Notes: a model not told the origin generated them from the sequence alone. 51,755 nucleotides of DNA from an uncultured Armatimonadota bacterium (GCA_903927025.1 CAIYLG010000026.1:1-51755), one strand, 5' to 3'. Positions 1 to 8,895 are shown, numbered from the stretch's first letter. Numbers and translations are program-made.

Positions 1-85
1 CTGACGCTATCGCGCCGCCAGCTTCGATTTCCTTCAACACCTTCAGGATCTCGTCCTCGGTGTAGCGCTTGCCAGTTTTCTTCAT
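1..85 (-). CDS. IS3-family transposase OrfA, N-terminal fragment
   Basis: The 28 visible residues begin MKKTGKRYTEDEILKVLKE and continue IEAGGAIAS. This is the typical opening of the helix-turn-helix OrfA protein of IS3-family elements (family pattern MKKxRfTeeqIixvLkEaEaG). OrfA binds the element's ends and is normally joined to the OrfB integrase by a -1 frameshift. A TGGAA Shine-Dalgarno-like sequence sits just upstream of the ATG. The gene is cut by the window edge, so it cannot be told whether the element is intact. Confidence 0.75.
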   Translation of the reverse strand, partial: MKKTGKRYTEDEILKVLKEIEAGGAIAS

Positions 86-140
86 GTGATTCCAGACGGA
101 TTTCACACTTCAAGTGGGTCAAACTACGGGGAACAGGTCA
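1..140 (-). mobile_element. End of an IS3-family insertion sequence (partial)
   Basis: The left edge of the window cuts an insertion sequence that extends beyond it. Read on the minus strand, a sequence starting TGACCTGTTCCCC at base 140 leads within 55 bases into the start of an OrfA-like transposase. IS3 elements have terminal repeats of the TG...CA type, and their orfA lies close to the left end, so base 140 is the likely outer end. The other end, orfB and any target duplication are outside the window, so the boundary is inferred. Confidence 0.6.
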
Positions 141-203
141 GGAAGTTTGAGGACGACTTTAAGGCGTATCAACCGCACATCTATCGCGTGCGGTAACTCG
201 TCC

Positions 204-250
204 GGTTCCCTTCCTGTCGCGCCGGCGAGAGGTAAGGGCCAGGGATGGAG
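204..250. repeat. Dispersed hairpin repeat, copy 1
   Basis: This is an imperfect palindrome: GGTTCCCTTCC-TGTCGC, a short loop, then GGCGAGAGGTAAGGG and an AGGGATGGAG tail. The same pattern occurs at 341-386, 34636-34680, 34850-34900 and 49357-49400. This copy faces the one at 341-386 in opposite orientation, as in paired REP/BIME elements. A second small hairpin (CGGGCC-GTTAA-GGCCCG, 254-270) and a perfect 7-bp stem (CCCCGAC-GA-GTCGGGG, 323-338) lie between the pair. No gene is supported between 141 and 390. Confidence 0.55.
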
Positions 251-340
251 AGCCGGGCCGTTAAGGCCCGGGCGCAGGCCAAGGCCCTATAGTTTGAGCG
301 CCGACAATTTGGTCGTGGGCGACCCCGACGAGTCGGGGCA

Positions 341-386
341 GTCCATCCACCGTCTTCCTCTCGCCGAGCGAAAGGAAGGAGCCCCG
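341..386. repeat. Dispersed hairpin repeat, copy 2
   Basis: The core CTTCCTCTCGC-CGA-GCGAAAGGAAG has an 11-bp stem with one mismatch and is flanked by a GTCCATCCACC arm. It is the inverted partner of the copy at 204-250. It lies directly downstream of the stop codon of the minus-strand GH31 gene, so its RNA hairpin may protect or end that transcript. Confidence 0.55.
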
Positions 387-390
387 GACT

Positions 391-2712
391 TTAGCTGACT
401 ACCGAAACCTTCAGCGTTCTTCCAGTGAGGACAACCTTGCCTGATATCAGCTTCACGGAGCCTCCGTTTAGGCGGACGCTCTTGGGATCTCCATGGATCA
501 CGAAGGTGGGTTTGATTTCGCCGAAGCCGCTGGCGGTCTGCTTCCAATTCAGGGCGAGATTTCCGTCTACGCTGGCCAGCTCAACGTCGATGGCACTGCG
601 GGCGCCCTGTTGGTACTCAAACGAGATGCCGTCATCAGCGCGGTAGTTCAGGGTCGAATCGCCAGACCAACCAGTTGGCACGAAGACGTGGATGTTCACG
701 TCTGAGAAGTTCTTGGTGTTGTCGGTAGGAGTGCCGGCCTGCATGGGGATCATCGCACCGGCTCGGATGTAGAGCGGGGTTCCTGTCCGGTCGTTCTTCA
801 CCGACAGTTCGCCAGCCGCCTCCCAATCTCCAGATTCGGCGTCGAACCAAGGCTCGACTCCCGGGAGCCAAACGGTGCGGATCTTTGCCTTCTCCTCCAC
901 AAACGGCGCCTGGAGAATAGACGGACCGACCAGGAACTGGTCATCCTGACCTCTCGGGCCGCTCTCCTCAAACTCGTAAATCAAGGGGCGTAGAATTGGG
1001 TCTCCGCTAAGCTCCTGTTCGATGAACAGGTTGTATAGGTAAGGCATCAGCTTGTAGCGCAGTCGGATATAGCGCCGCAAAATCGTCATCACTGGGACAG
1101 CAAATGCGAAAGGCTCCTGATTGCGACCGGTCTTCGCGCAGTGATTGCGGAAGAACGGGAACAAGAAGTTGGCCTTCACCCAGTCGACCATCAGGTCATC
1201 CGTCACACTGTCGCCAAACCCGCCGATATCCGGCCCATTGAACGGCAGCCCGGAGATGGATAGGTTCACGGACGTCGGAATCGAAATCTTCAGATAGAAA
1301 TAGTTCGAGAGGTTGTCGCCGGTCCAGATGGCCGCATGCTTGCTGGAGCCGATGTATCCAGATCTAGACAGCATAAATGGGCGCTCCTTCGGACGCGCTT
1401 TCAAGAACCCATCGTGGGTCGCCATCTGCATGCCCAGCGCGTATTGGTTGTGATACGCCGAGTGAGGCACCTTGCCGCCGCCAAAGAACATGCCCTGAGG
1501 ATCAACCGGCCCCGTCGACGGGTCGTTCATATCCAGCCAGCAAGCCCCAAATCCACTCTCCGCAAACTTACGAACGTAGCCGGACCACCATGTTCGAGCC
1601 TTCTTCTCCGAGAAATCGGGGAACACGGTTTCACCTGGCCAGACCATGCCCACAAACTCTTTACCTTCCGCGTTCAAGCAGAAAATCTGGTTCTTGTGGC
1701 CGTCATCGTAGACTGCGTAACCCGGCTCAAACTTCACTCCCGGATCGATGATCGGGACGATTCTCCTACCAGTTTTGGCGAGTTCGGCAGCCGTAACCGC
1801 GGCACCCTGCGGAAACATTTGCTCGCTGGTCTGAAAGATGCGGAATCCGTCCATGTAGTCCAAATCCAGCCAAAGCGAGTCGCACGGAATCTTGTGGTCG
1901 GTGAACTGGCGGTCCAACTCGAGGAGGTCGTCATGCCCGCCGTAGCCCCAGCGGGATTGGTGGTAGCCCAATGCCCAAGCCGGAGGAACCGGCGTCACAC
2001 CGACAAGCTTTTGAAGCTTCTGAGTCAGCTCACGCAGCGTGGGACCCGTCAGGATCCAGAGATTTGGCTCGCCGCCCTCGCTTCCTAGGATCAGGTCGGG
2101 GGCTGTGCGCTGCCACTCGACAAAAACGCGCGCCTCATCCGTACCCGGAGTCTCCATGAAGGTTGGATACGGGTTGTGAAGCAGGAACCCAACGTACTCC
2201 CCTTCAATCTCTGCAATGAGATAGGGCAAAGAGAAGTAGGGTGGATCGGTTGGGTTCTCACCCCATTGGGCAAAGTGGAAGTCTCCCCAAACGTCGGTAT
2301 TCCAGAACTTGGAACGATAGCCGGAGAGTTCGAGCTTCCCGAATGTCTTCTCGCCCATTCCGTAGTAGCGAGCTTCCTCGGCCGGAGCAAAACAGAACAT
2401 CGACGCTTCGCCGGAGACGCCAAATCGGCCGGTGAACAGCGTCTGCCCCTTTGAGCCCTTAACCGAAAGTTCAAATTCGCCACCGACTTCAAGTGATGTT
2501 TCCGAAGCCGTCGAGGGCACAGCCAACGCCTCAAGGCAGCGATTGTCTCCCCAAACCTTTGGATGCCGCACCTGGATATGGGTGATGCCACCCTCATAGG
2601 AACTCACGACGGCATCAAACTCTCGACTGCCCGCTTTCAATCGGTTGGATGCCGCATCGAACTGTTCAACGAAGGAGAAGTTCGAACGATGGGGAAACTT
2701 CGTGAAGTACAT
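391..2712 (-). CDS. Glycoside hydrolase family 31 (alpha-glucosidase/alpha-xylosidase type)
   Basis: The 773-residue protein has the GH31 layout: an N-terminal beta-sandwich, a TIM barrel from about residue 240, and C-terminal beta domains. The barrel carries DSLWLDLDYMDGF, the nucleophile motif WLDMNDPS (Asp394; most relatives have DMNEP) and the acid/base motif WTGDN (Asp466), followed by LSISGLPFNGPDIGGF. GH31 enzymes release glucose or xylose from alpha-linked ends by a retaining mechanism. There is no signal peptide, so it probably acts in the cytoplasm on imported oligosaccharides. The start has an AGGAAGG ribosome site just upstream. Exact substrate cannot be read from sequence. No sugar transporter is adjacent. 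Confidence 0.9.
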   Translation of the reverse strand: MYFTKFPHRSNFSFVEQFDAASNRLKAGSREFDAVVSSYEGGITHIQVRHPKVWGDNRCLEALAVPSTASETSLEVGGEFELSVKGSKGQTLFTGRFGVSGEASMFCFAPAEEARYYGMGEKTFGKLELSGYRSKFWNTDVWGDFHFAQWGENPTDPPYFSLPYLIAEIEGEYVGFLLHNPYPTFMETPGTDEARVFVEWQRTAPDLILGSEGGEPNLWILTGPTLRELTQKLQKLVGVTPVPPAWALGYHQSRWGYGGHDDLLELDRQFTDHKIPCDSLWLDLDYMDGFRIFQTSEQMFPQGAAVTAAELAKTGRRIVPIIDPGVKFEPGYAVYDDGHKNQIFCLNAEGKEFVGMVWPGETVFPDFSEKKARTWWSGYVRKFAESGFGACWLDMNDPSTGPVDPQGMFFGGGKVPHSAYHNQYALGMQMATHDGFLKARPKERPFMLSRSGYIGSSKHAAIWTGDNLSNYFYLKISIPTSVNLSISGLPFNGPDIGGFGDSVTDDLMVDWVKANFLFPFFRNHCAKTGRNQEPFAFAVPVMTILRRYIRLRYKLMPYLYNLFIEQELSGDPILRPLIYEFEESGPRGQDDQFLVGPSILQAPFVEEKAKIRTVWLPGVEPWFDAESGDWEAAGELSVKNDRTGTPLYIRAGAMIPMQAGTPTDNTKNFSDVNIHVFVPTGWSGDSTLNYRADDGISFEYQQGARSAIDVELASVDGNLALNWKQTASGFGEIKPTFVIHGDPKSVRLNGGSVKLISGKVVLTGRTLKVSVVS

Positions 2713-2833
2713 AGAGCCTTCCTATTCTGGCTGAAGTCGCACAGCAAGGGCATATCGCCCTAATGGATGCGTGTGTTTCCAAGTGTGCGTTGCAAAGATT
2801 GAAACGGTGGAATCATTGCAGCCCCTCTACCGG

Positions 2834-2839
2834 TACATT
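2834..2839 (+). promoter_or_regulatory. Putative leaderless -10 box (TACATT)
   Basis: TACATT lies three bases before ATG 2843 and six bases before GTG 2846, and no Shine-Dalgarno sequence is visible. The six-base gap matches the other TAnnnT boxes in this window and favours either start over the more upstream TGs in the same frame. Confidence 0.4.
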
Positions 2840-2842
2840 GGA

Positions 2843-4123
2843 ATGGTGGAACGCCATCGAGATGCGGGAAGAACGGCCAGACACCGTTCAACAAAAATCC
2901 CGTCCTCACTGCGGGTTGTCGGATGCCTGGTCGCCGCCCTAATTGCCATGGTGTCCGCAGCCGCGCAGGATATTCCGCTTCCTGAGATCCCAAGCGTCGC
3001 CAAGCGACCCGCCCCGATTCAGTTTGCGCCTTGGCGCGAAATGGACCAAACCGAGGAAGGGACCGAGTATCTGGAAGAGTTCCCGAGCCCGGTCACGAGT
3101 CCATTTTCTCCAAACAACACGGTCCCACTGAGAATCTTCATGCCCGTCAATCCCGGCATGAAAATCCCCGTGGTATTGATCCTTCACTATTGGGGAGCCA
3201 CAGACCTCAAGAATGAGCGAGCGATGGCCCAGGAGCTCAACCGTGCCAACATCGCCGCGGCGGTGATGACGCTTCCCTACCACCTGACCAGAACTCCGAC
3301 CGGACATCACTCAGGCGACCTCGCTATTGAGCCTGACCCCAGGAAGATGGTCCTGACGATGACCCAGGCAGTACTGGACGTGCGCAGAAGCCTGGACTTC
3401 CTAGAGACTCGGCCCGAATTCGACCAAACCCATGTCGGACTGTCGGGCACCAGCCTCGGCGCTCTCGTTGCAGAACTGGCCTTTGGAGTAGATGACCGCA
3501 TTAGCCATGTTGCGTTCGTGCTTGGTGGGGCAGACATTGCACACATCGTTTGGACGTCCTCCCTTCTGGTGCGTCAGCGCGATGCCCTGATTCGACGAGG
3601 ATTTACGGAAGAAAAGCTTCACCAGTCCATCGAGGTCATTGAGCCTCTCAGATATCTCCCCAGCCGCCGTAGTGCCCCGTCCTTGGTCATTGGTGGTCAG
3701 TACGACACCGTGATCAACCAGCAGTCAACCCAGGAGCTCATCGCGTGCCTCACTTCTCCTCGCGTCTTGTGGCTGGACACTGGCCATTACGGGGGAATCT
3801 TTGTCCAACGACGCCTGATGCGGGAAGTAGCTCGGTTCTTTCAGACCGAGTTCACCGGAAGCAGCTTCAATGCCCCCGAAAGGGTGTATGCGCCAACGAT
3901 CAGGATTGGGGTCAAAGTTGACAGCGGAAACGGATTTGACCTCGGCGTGGGACTCGACCTTCTCAAGTTCGATAAGAAAGGGGACACCTTCACCACCCTC
4001 TTTGTCACTCCACGCGGTCCCCAGCTTTTTCTAGGTCGGAGCATTGCTCAGGGATTCTCGCTCGGCGCTATCGCTTCCACTCGGAAAAGTGGCGTCGCAC
4101 TGCTATGGAGCGCGGTACTTTGA
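2843..4123 (+). CDS. Secreted alpha/beta-hydrolase with an extra C-terminal domain
   Basis: A signal segment (VVGCLVAALIAMVSAAAQD) precedes an alpha/beta-hydrolase domain. Visible features are ILHYWGA (strand and oxyanion region), the nucleophile elbow GLSGTSLGA, an acid region near VIGGQYDT, and the histidine in DTGHYGG. Such enzymes hydrolyse esters or related bonds outside the cytoplasm. After the catalytic domain come about 80 residues rich in alternating hydrophobic and glycine residues (IRIGVKVDSGNGFDLGVGL), resembling a small beta-barrel tail. The frame remains open back to 2771, but ATG 2843 or GTG 2846 next to a TACATT box is more likely. The stop overlaps the next gene by 19 bases. 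Substrate unknown. Confidence 0.75.
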   Translation: MVERHRDAGRTARHRSTKIPSSLRVVGCLVAALIAMVSAAAQDIPLPEIPSVAKRPAPIQFAPWREMDQTEEGTEYLEEFPSPVTSPFSPNNTVPLRIFMPVNPGMKIPVVLILHYWGATDLKNERAMAQELNRANIAAAVMTLPYHLTRTPTGHHSGDLAIEPDPRKMVLTMTQAVLDVRRSLDFLETRPEFDQTHVGLSGTSLGALVAELAFGVDDRISHVAFVLGGADIAHIVWTSSLLVRQRDALIRRGFTEEKLHQSIEVIEPLRYLPSRRSAPSLVIGGQYDTVINQQSTQELIACLTSPRVLWLDTGHYGGIFVQRRLMREVARFFQTEFTGSSFNAPERVYAPTIRIGVKVDSGNGFDLGVGLDLLKFDKKGDTFTTLFVTPRGPQLFLGRSIAQGFSLGAIASTRKSGVALLWSAVL

Positions 4124-4899
4124 CTCCCGAAGAAACCGTGCTGGCGTGTTCCGAGAACCTGCTCCAAACGTATTTCAGCTTGGGGCTTGCGATCCCCAAC
4201 ACCACGATGATCCAGGAGGAAGGGTTTAGGGCCTGCGTGGGTGAGTTCGACCATCCAATCTGCAACTTCGCTGCTGGACTCAACCTCGATCCTTGGTCAG
4301 CAAAGCAGCTTCGGGAACTGGCGGCCAAGAAGAAGGTTTTCAATGTGTACACGCTGCCCAGTGATAAGCCGCGCCACGTTGGAGAGCTGCTCTACCGTTG
4401 CGATTTCCGGGTTGGCTACCGCTTGATTCAGATGGTTGCCGAGCCAGCCGGTCGCCACTACGGTCCACACATGAGAATGGCGGAGACCGCGGAAAGGCGA
4501 ATTGAGACGGCCCAATTTATGACCGAGCAGTTCTTCAATCGACAGTCCGAGTCTTTCCGTCAAAGGGTCGCTCAAGCGACAGCTGATGCCTCGAACATGG
4601 AGATTTACGAGCTTTTGGTCTATGACCGACGATGTGGCGCGATCATGCTTTGTCCTGGGGATGGCGTTCTCGGGGTTTACAACCTCTGCGTCGCGTCTGC
4701 AAATCGCGGAGTCGGGCTCGGCAAGGAACTGACCGCATGGGCACTTTCCGAAGCGCACAAGCGCGGTCAGATCGTCACTTTGCAGTGCGATGCCCGACTT
4801 CAGGGCTGGTATTCTAACCAGGGCTTTCGAACTACGGGCACTATTGACGTTTATACGTTGTCCAAATCGGTTTCCAGCGATATAATGAACGCTACTTAA
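4105..4899 (+). CDS. GNAT-family N-acetyltransferase
   Basis: The 264-residue protein has a C-terminal GNAT fold: beta strands around YELLVYDRRCGAIML, the acyl-CoA pyrophosphate loop NRGVGLGKELTAWAL (about residues 195-209) and the final motif WYSNQGFRTTG. The N-terminal 110 residues resemble a second, degenerate GNAT half, as in several two-domain members. GNAT enzymes move an acetyl group from acetyl-CoA to an amine; the substrate here is unknown. The ATG lies inside the end of the hydrolase gene, which suggests translational coupling. Confidence 0.8.
   Translation: MERGTLTPEETVLACSENLLQTYFSLGLAIPNTTMIQEEGFRACVGEFDHPICNFAAGLNLDPWSAKQLRELAAKKKVFNVYTLPSDKPRHVGELLYRCDFRVGYRLIQMVAEPAGRHYGPHMRMAETAERRIETAQFMTEQFFNRQSESFRQRVAQATADASNMEIYELLVYDRRCGAIMLCPGDGVLGVYNLCVASANRGVGLGKELTAWALSEAHKRGQIVTLQCDARLQGWYSNQGFRTTGTIDVYTLSKSVSSDIMNAT
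4858..4886 (+). promoter_or_regulatory. Sigma-70-type promoter for the pseudopilin gene
   Basis: TTGTCC (4858-4863), a 17-base spacer and a perfect TATAAT (4881-4886) lie within the last codons of the GNAT gene. Transcription would start near 4893, only about eight bases before GTG 4901, leaving almost no leader and no ribosome site. This implies that the pseudopilin gene is transcribed separately from the genes upstream. Confidence 0.6.
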
Positions 4900-4900
4900 A

Positions 4901-5785
4901 GTGCGTCGTCGAAGCTTCGCTTTTACTCTTATCGAGTTGCTTGTCGTCATTGCGATCATCTCGATTGTTGCCGCGGTTCTGTTCCCAGTGTTCCTGGGTG
5001 CCAAGGGCCTGTCGCTTCGCGCCTCATGTGCTTCCAATCTTCACCAGATTTCCGTAGGCTCTCGACTCTATAACGGCGACTACGATGATCGGTACATGCC
5101 GGTGAACTACCAACCAGCCGGTTCGCCCAACTCCAGAAATGACCGAACCTGGGTGCAGATGCTTCTGCCGTATGTAAAGGACTTCGCCATCTTTCATTGC
5201 CCCGCTGATTCCAGTGGCTGGCCAGAGCTTGAAGCGACGTTTGATCAGGACCTAGTCCCGGGAGATGCGGACTCGCAATACTACAGTGCGTCCCAGCGAT
5301 CCGATTACGGCTACAACTATCAAAATCTCGCACCCATCGTCAAGCAGGATTCGAACTGGGTACCGATGCCTCGAGACAACTCAGAAATCATCGAACCGTC
5401 CAACACCATCGTGTTCATGGATTCCGTCTGGGCAAGAACGTCATCAGGCGAGCCCACCGGTGGCGGCAACTGGCTGGTAGTTCCCCCATGCCGATACTAC
5501 GCAGCCGCACCGGGAGGCTTAGGCGTGGTGGATAGCTTTACCGGGGCTCAGCGATACACCGCAGATGTGTACACCACCACATTCGGCTGGCAGCCCGAGA
5601 AACCAACCTCCCCAACGATTTATGGCGGAGCATGGCCATGGCACCTTGGCCGTGCCAATGTTGCAGAGGCAGATGGAAGCGTGAAGAGCGTTGCGCCTGC
5701 GCAGCTCACATCCGGGTGCAATGCACTCGGTCAGTGGGCCGGGCTCATCGTGGACCCCGTTCGATATATGTGGGATCTTCGCTAG
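4901..5785 (+). CDS. Type II pseudopilin-like protein (DUF1559, H-X9-DG)
   Basis: The N terminus RRRSFAFTLIELLVVIAII is a type III (prepilin) signal with a Phe-Thr-Leu-Ile-Glu cleavage motif followed by one membrane helix. Near the C terminus is the H-LGRANVAEA-DG motif that defines the DUF1559 H-X9-DG family. This family is greatly expanded in Planctomycetes, Lentisphaerae and Armatimonadetes. The protein should be processed by a prepilin peptidase and held in the inner membrane, with its body outside. Its role in a secretion or pilus-like fibre is assumed from the family; no assembly genes are nearby. The start is GTG. Confidence 0.9.
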   Translation: MRRRSFAFTLIELLVVIAIISIVAAVLFPVFLGAKGLSLRASCASNLHQISVGSRLYNGDYDDRYMPVNYQPAGSPNSRNDRTWVQMLLPYVKDFAIFHCPADSSGWPELEATFDQDLVPGDADSQYYSASQRSDYGYNYQNLAPIVKQDSNWVPMPRDNSEIIEPSNTIVFMDSVWARTSSGEPTGGGNWLVVPPCRYYAAAPGGLGVVDSFTGAQRYTADVYTTTFGWQPEKPTSPTIYGGAWPWHLGRANVAEADGSVKSVAPAQLTSGCNALGQWAGLIVDPVRYMWDLR

Positions 5786-5818
5786 CTCTCCACGAGCCAA
5801 CAATACTGTTTGAAAAGC

Positions 5819-5858
5819 AAAGAGGCCCCAGATCATTTGGAAGATCTGGGGCCTCTTT
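5819..5858. terminator. Bidirectional rho-independent terminator
   Basis: AAAGAGGCCCCAGATC (5819-5834) pairs perfectly over 16 bases with GATCTGGGGCCTCTTT (5843-5858) around an 8-base loop. It lies between the convergent pseudopilin gene and the Ig-like repeat gene. The A- and T-rich ends of the stem allow it to work on both strands. Confidence 0.85.
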
Positions 5859-5874
5859 GCCTTTGTGGCTGTCT

Positions 5875-8022
5875 CTAGTTCTTGGTTCCCGACCAAGAAC
5901 CAGAATTGCCGTTAAGCACCGAGAATGTTCCACCCGCATAGTTTGAGGTGATTTCACCCACCAGGCTGACGGTTCCGCCTATCGAATTATTGCCAGTGGG
6001 AACTGCAATCATTACGACTGAGTCTCCACCGGAATAAACTCCGTACACCACATAACCCGGCCCGGAACCGGTGATGATTCCCGTCTTCGCAATCGTGACG
6101 TTTAAGGTCGCGTTGTTGCCAAACGTGATTTTATAGTTGCCAGAGTTGATTAAGCCTGAGGGTGGCTGGCCGGTCGCATCCCATGTGCTCGAGTTTCCAC
6201 CCACAAACGAAACGGTGCCGCTTCCGAGGAGCGCACCTGCCTCCACGGTGATCGTTCCCGTAATAGTTCCGAGGCCGTTGTTTCCTTGGGTGCTCGTTGG
6301 CGTTGCGGTGACATTCACGATGCCCGCTGGAGAGACGGTTCCAGCGATAAAGTAAGGAGAGTCGGTCCCTATAGATGCTCCGTACACATAGCCTGAGGCA
6401 TCGACCACGAACTGAATGGTTCCTGGATTCACGCTAATCGAATACATTCCCGCGAAGGATTTCACCAGGCTAAAGCTGGTTGCGCCACTGTTGGCGTCCG
6501 GCTGATAGCCTTCCAGAATTCCACCTGCATCAAAAGCGAAGTACACCGTAACGGTCTGAGTACCACTCTGCTGAGTGGCGGTGAGCGTTGCGATTCCAGT
6601 GGGGGTCATCGTGCCATGGATATTCGTGTATCCAGAAGCCGTGGCGGTGATGCCGCCAGAAGCGGTGACCACCACGTTGTTCAGGGTGGTCAGCTGACCC
6701 TGGCCCGACAACGCGGTTCCATTGTAGGTGCCCGTAAAGAGGTTTCCAGCGCTGTTCAGCTTGGCAGTGATCACGGTGTTTCCGCCGCTATTGACGTCTG
6801 TGCCATTCATGATCGCGGAGATGTATCCGCCCGGCATCATGAGAAGTTGACCGACATTATGCTGTGGACCTTTGCTGTTCGTAACGGTGATCGTTGCCAA
6901 TCCGCCATAGGTCACCGTGCCCGTCAACGTTGCGGCCGAGGGAGTCGAATTTGAATAGTCGGTAGCCTTGCCGGTTAGAGTGCCGGCGGCAGCTATTGTA
7001 AACGTGAGGCTTCCAATTCCACCTTGACTGGAATAGAACGAACCGGAATAACTCCCTGCAAACGATGGGCTCGGAGTCAAAATGAGGTTTGCGCTGGCAG
7101 ACACTGTACCGGTCTTAGCGGTTATCTTCGCAGTCGTCTGGGCTTTCACACCTACCGTGGAAACTGCGAATGTTGCGGTGGAAGACCCGTTGGAAACCAC
7201 GACTCCGCTTGGAACTGTCGCTGAGGTCGAACTACTCAACAGAGTCACAAAAACTCCGGTACCAACCGCCTTCGAATTCAGCGTGACGGTTCCCGTCGCG
7301 CTGGTTCCACCCTGCACGGAAGCAGGGCTGACTGAAACGGAACTGACAACCACTGGCTGAATCGTAAGCGTGTTGGAAATAGTGGATGTCCCCAACACCG
7401 TTGAAATCTTTGAAGTCGCCTTGGTGATCACTGGAAGAGTGCTCACCGTGAATGTTCCGGAAGTTGTTCCTCCAGCAATGACCACGTTGGCGGGAACGGA
7501 GGCAAGGCTGCTCGCTGAGGCAAGCTTGACCGTGAGACCGTTGGCGGGAGCGGACGAAGTTATCGTGACGGTTCCAGTTGAGGAGTTGCCGCCGATGACA
7601 GAAAGCGGGTTCAATACCGCCGACTTTAGGCCTGGAGCCTTGATGATCAGGCTGGCACTGGCGCTGTTCGTCTGGGTGAGTGCCTTGATGCTAGCGGTCG
7701 AATTTATAGCCACCGGCATTGTGCCGATACTGAACGTCACCGACGTCTTTCCAGATGGAACCAAGACCGATTGAGGCACGGTCGCAGCGGTAAGCGAGGA
7801 TGTTAGGGACACGGAAAATCCGTCTCCAACAGCCTTCTTCGAAATCGTCAGCGTGCCTGTCGCGGAGGCTCCGCCGACAACGCTGGCTGGGGCGACCGTC
7901 ACCTTCGTGACGGTTTGGGCAAATGACATGGCCGTTGCCAACACTGCAAATATCGACACTGAAAGAAGTCGTGACAGATGCCTTCGCCTGGGGAGAAGGT
8001 TTGTCGGAAGATTTGAAATCAT
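5875..8022 (-). CDS. Secreted Ig-like repeat protein
   Basis: A signal peptide (LLSVSIFAVLATAMSFAQ) leads into three repeats of about 90 residues, each with the pattern VxPxSVxGGxSxTGTVT, then VxLxSSxxxATVP, then a TFxVSTxPV segment. These are Ig-like beta-sandwich units. From about residue 330 a second type of Gly/Ser/Thr-rich repeat starts (FAGSYSGSF, FAGMYSISV, TGTYNG), resembling beta-solenoid or autotransporter-like passenger sequence. Composition is typical of surface proteins. A GAGGTG ribosome site precedes the ATG. No catalytic motif was seen; adhesion or surface structure is a guess. Confidence 0.8.
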   Translation of the reverse strand: MISNLPTNLLPRRRHLSRLLSVSIFAVLATAMSFAQTVTKVTVAPASVVGGASATGTLTISKKAVGDGFSVSLTSSLTAATVPQSVLVPSGKTSVTFSIGTMPVAINSTASIKALTQTNSASASLIIKAPGLKSAVLNPLSVIGGNSSTGTVTITSSAPANGLTVKLASASSLASVPANVVIAGGTTSGTFTVSTLPVITKATSKISTVLGTSTISNTLTIQPVVVSSVSVSPASVQGGTSATGTVTLNSKAVGTGVFVTLLSSSTSATVPSGVVVSNGSSTATFAVSTVGVKAQTTAKITAKTGTVSASANLILTPSPSFAGSYSGSFYSSQGGIGSLTFTIAAAGTLTGKATDYSNSTPSAATLTGTVTYGGLATITVTNSKGPQHNVGQLLMMPGGYISAIMNGTDVNSGGNTVITAKLNSAGNLFTGTYNGTALSGQGQLTTLNNVVVTASGGITATASGYTNIHGTMTPTGIATLTATQQSGTQTVTVYFAFDAGGILEGYQPDANSGATSFSLVKSFAGMYSISVNPGTIQFVVDASGYVYGASIGTDSPYFIAGTVSPAGIVNVTATPTSTQGNNGLGTITGTITVEAGALLGSGTVSFVGGNSSTWDATGQPPSGLINSGNYKITFGNNATLNVTIAKTGIITGSGPGYVVYGVYSGGDSVVMIAVPTGNNSIGGTVSLVGEITSNYAGGTFSVLNGNSGSWSGTKN

Positions 8023-8136
8023 CGGGGAGCACCTCTGCTGTGAGTCAGCTGCATCAATTGCAGCTACAAAATCCGGGCCGTTTCACGGCTACTGATGCAA
8101 CAATGATAGCTCAGCCAAGCAGACATCCGGGACTTT
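8023..8136. other. Short intergenic stretch
   Basis: These 114 bases separate the Ig-like gene from the transporter operon on the same strand. No convincing terminator or promoter was seen; TAGCTATCATTG on the minus strand is AT-rich relative to its surroundings and may hold part of a promoter for the Ig-like gene. Confidence 0.3.
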
Positions 8137-8895
8137 TTAGCCTGTTGCGAGTCCCCACTTCCTTCTAACATGCCGTTCCAGTGAGCCGAAAATGACTCGA
8201 TCTGTTAACAGGCCAAGCGCCATGATGACGATCATGACGGCGATTACTTGGCTCATATCGGCAAGCTCCCGACCCTGCATCAGCATTTGACCGAGGCCGA
8301 GGCTCACAAATAGCAGCTCGCCAGACATCAGAGCTCGCCAAGCATATCCCCACCCCAACTTTGCGCCCGTGAGAATAGATGGAAGCGACGCGGGCAAGAG
8401 CACGTCTGTGTATATTCTGAAAGGAGGCGTGCCCATGGTTTGGGCCGCTTTTACATAGGTCGGTGGCAAGTTCTTGACCCCATCCTGCACCGCAACCGTG
8501 ATGGACACGAGCGAACCCGCAACCACAACAAACAGAATCGCCCTGTCGTTGAGCCCAAACCAAAGAAGGGCCAGTGGGAGCCAACAAATGCTGGGCAAGG
8601 ACTGGAATCCTGAAACCAGCGTGCCGACCGTAACCTCAAGATTCCTCTGGCGGGCAAGAAGGATTCCCAGTGGGACTCCAACCACCAGAGAGATGCCGTA
8701 TCCAATCAGCACCCGGCGAAGACTTATTGCGGTCGCGGAGACTAGCGCTCCACTGTGAAACTGCTCCCAAAGTGTTTGGGCAACCTTTAGTGGGCCAGGA
8801 AAGAGAGTGGAATCCCAAACTCCACGGGCTGCGATCACTCCCCACAGGAGGATCAGCACCGCAAAGAAGGCAACTCGCTTCACGGCGTCAGCCAC
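8137..8895 (-). CDS. ssuC: ABC transporter permease, nitrate/sulfonate/taurine type
   Basis: The 252-residue protein has about six membrane helices and a permease EAA-like loop (VKAAQTMGTPPFRIYTDVLLPASLPSILTG in two pieces, about residues 155-185) that docks with the ATPase. It matches the SsuC/TauC/NrtB family, which imports aliphatic sulfonates, taurine, nitrate or related anions. It is the third gene after the binding protein and ATPase and overlaps the ATPase gene by 8 bases. Substrate cannot be fixed: no sulfonatase or nitrate reductase gene is nearby. Confidence 0.85.
   Translation of the reverse strand: MADAVKRVAFFAVLILLWGVIAARGVWDSTLFPGPLKVAQTLWEQFHSGALVSATAISLRRVLIGYGISLVVGVPLGILLARQRNLEVTVGTLVSGFQSLPSICWLPLALLWFGLNDRAILFVVVAGSLVSITVAVQDGVKNLPPTYVKAAQTMGTPPFRIYTDVLLPASLPSILTGAKLGWGYAWRALMSGELLFVSLGLGQMLMQGRELADMSQVIAVMIVIMALGLLTDRVIFGSLERHVRRKWGLATG

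Noticed and set aside
1336-2088. Long open frame (250 codons) on the plus strand inside the GH31 gene
   Set aside because: Arg/His-rich composition and no family features; it mirrors the codon pattern of the well-supported GH31 gene on the other strand.
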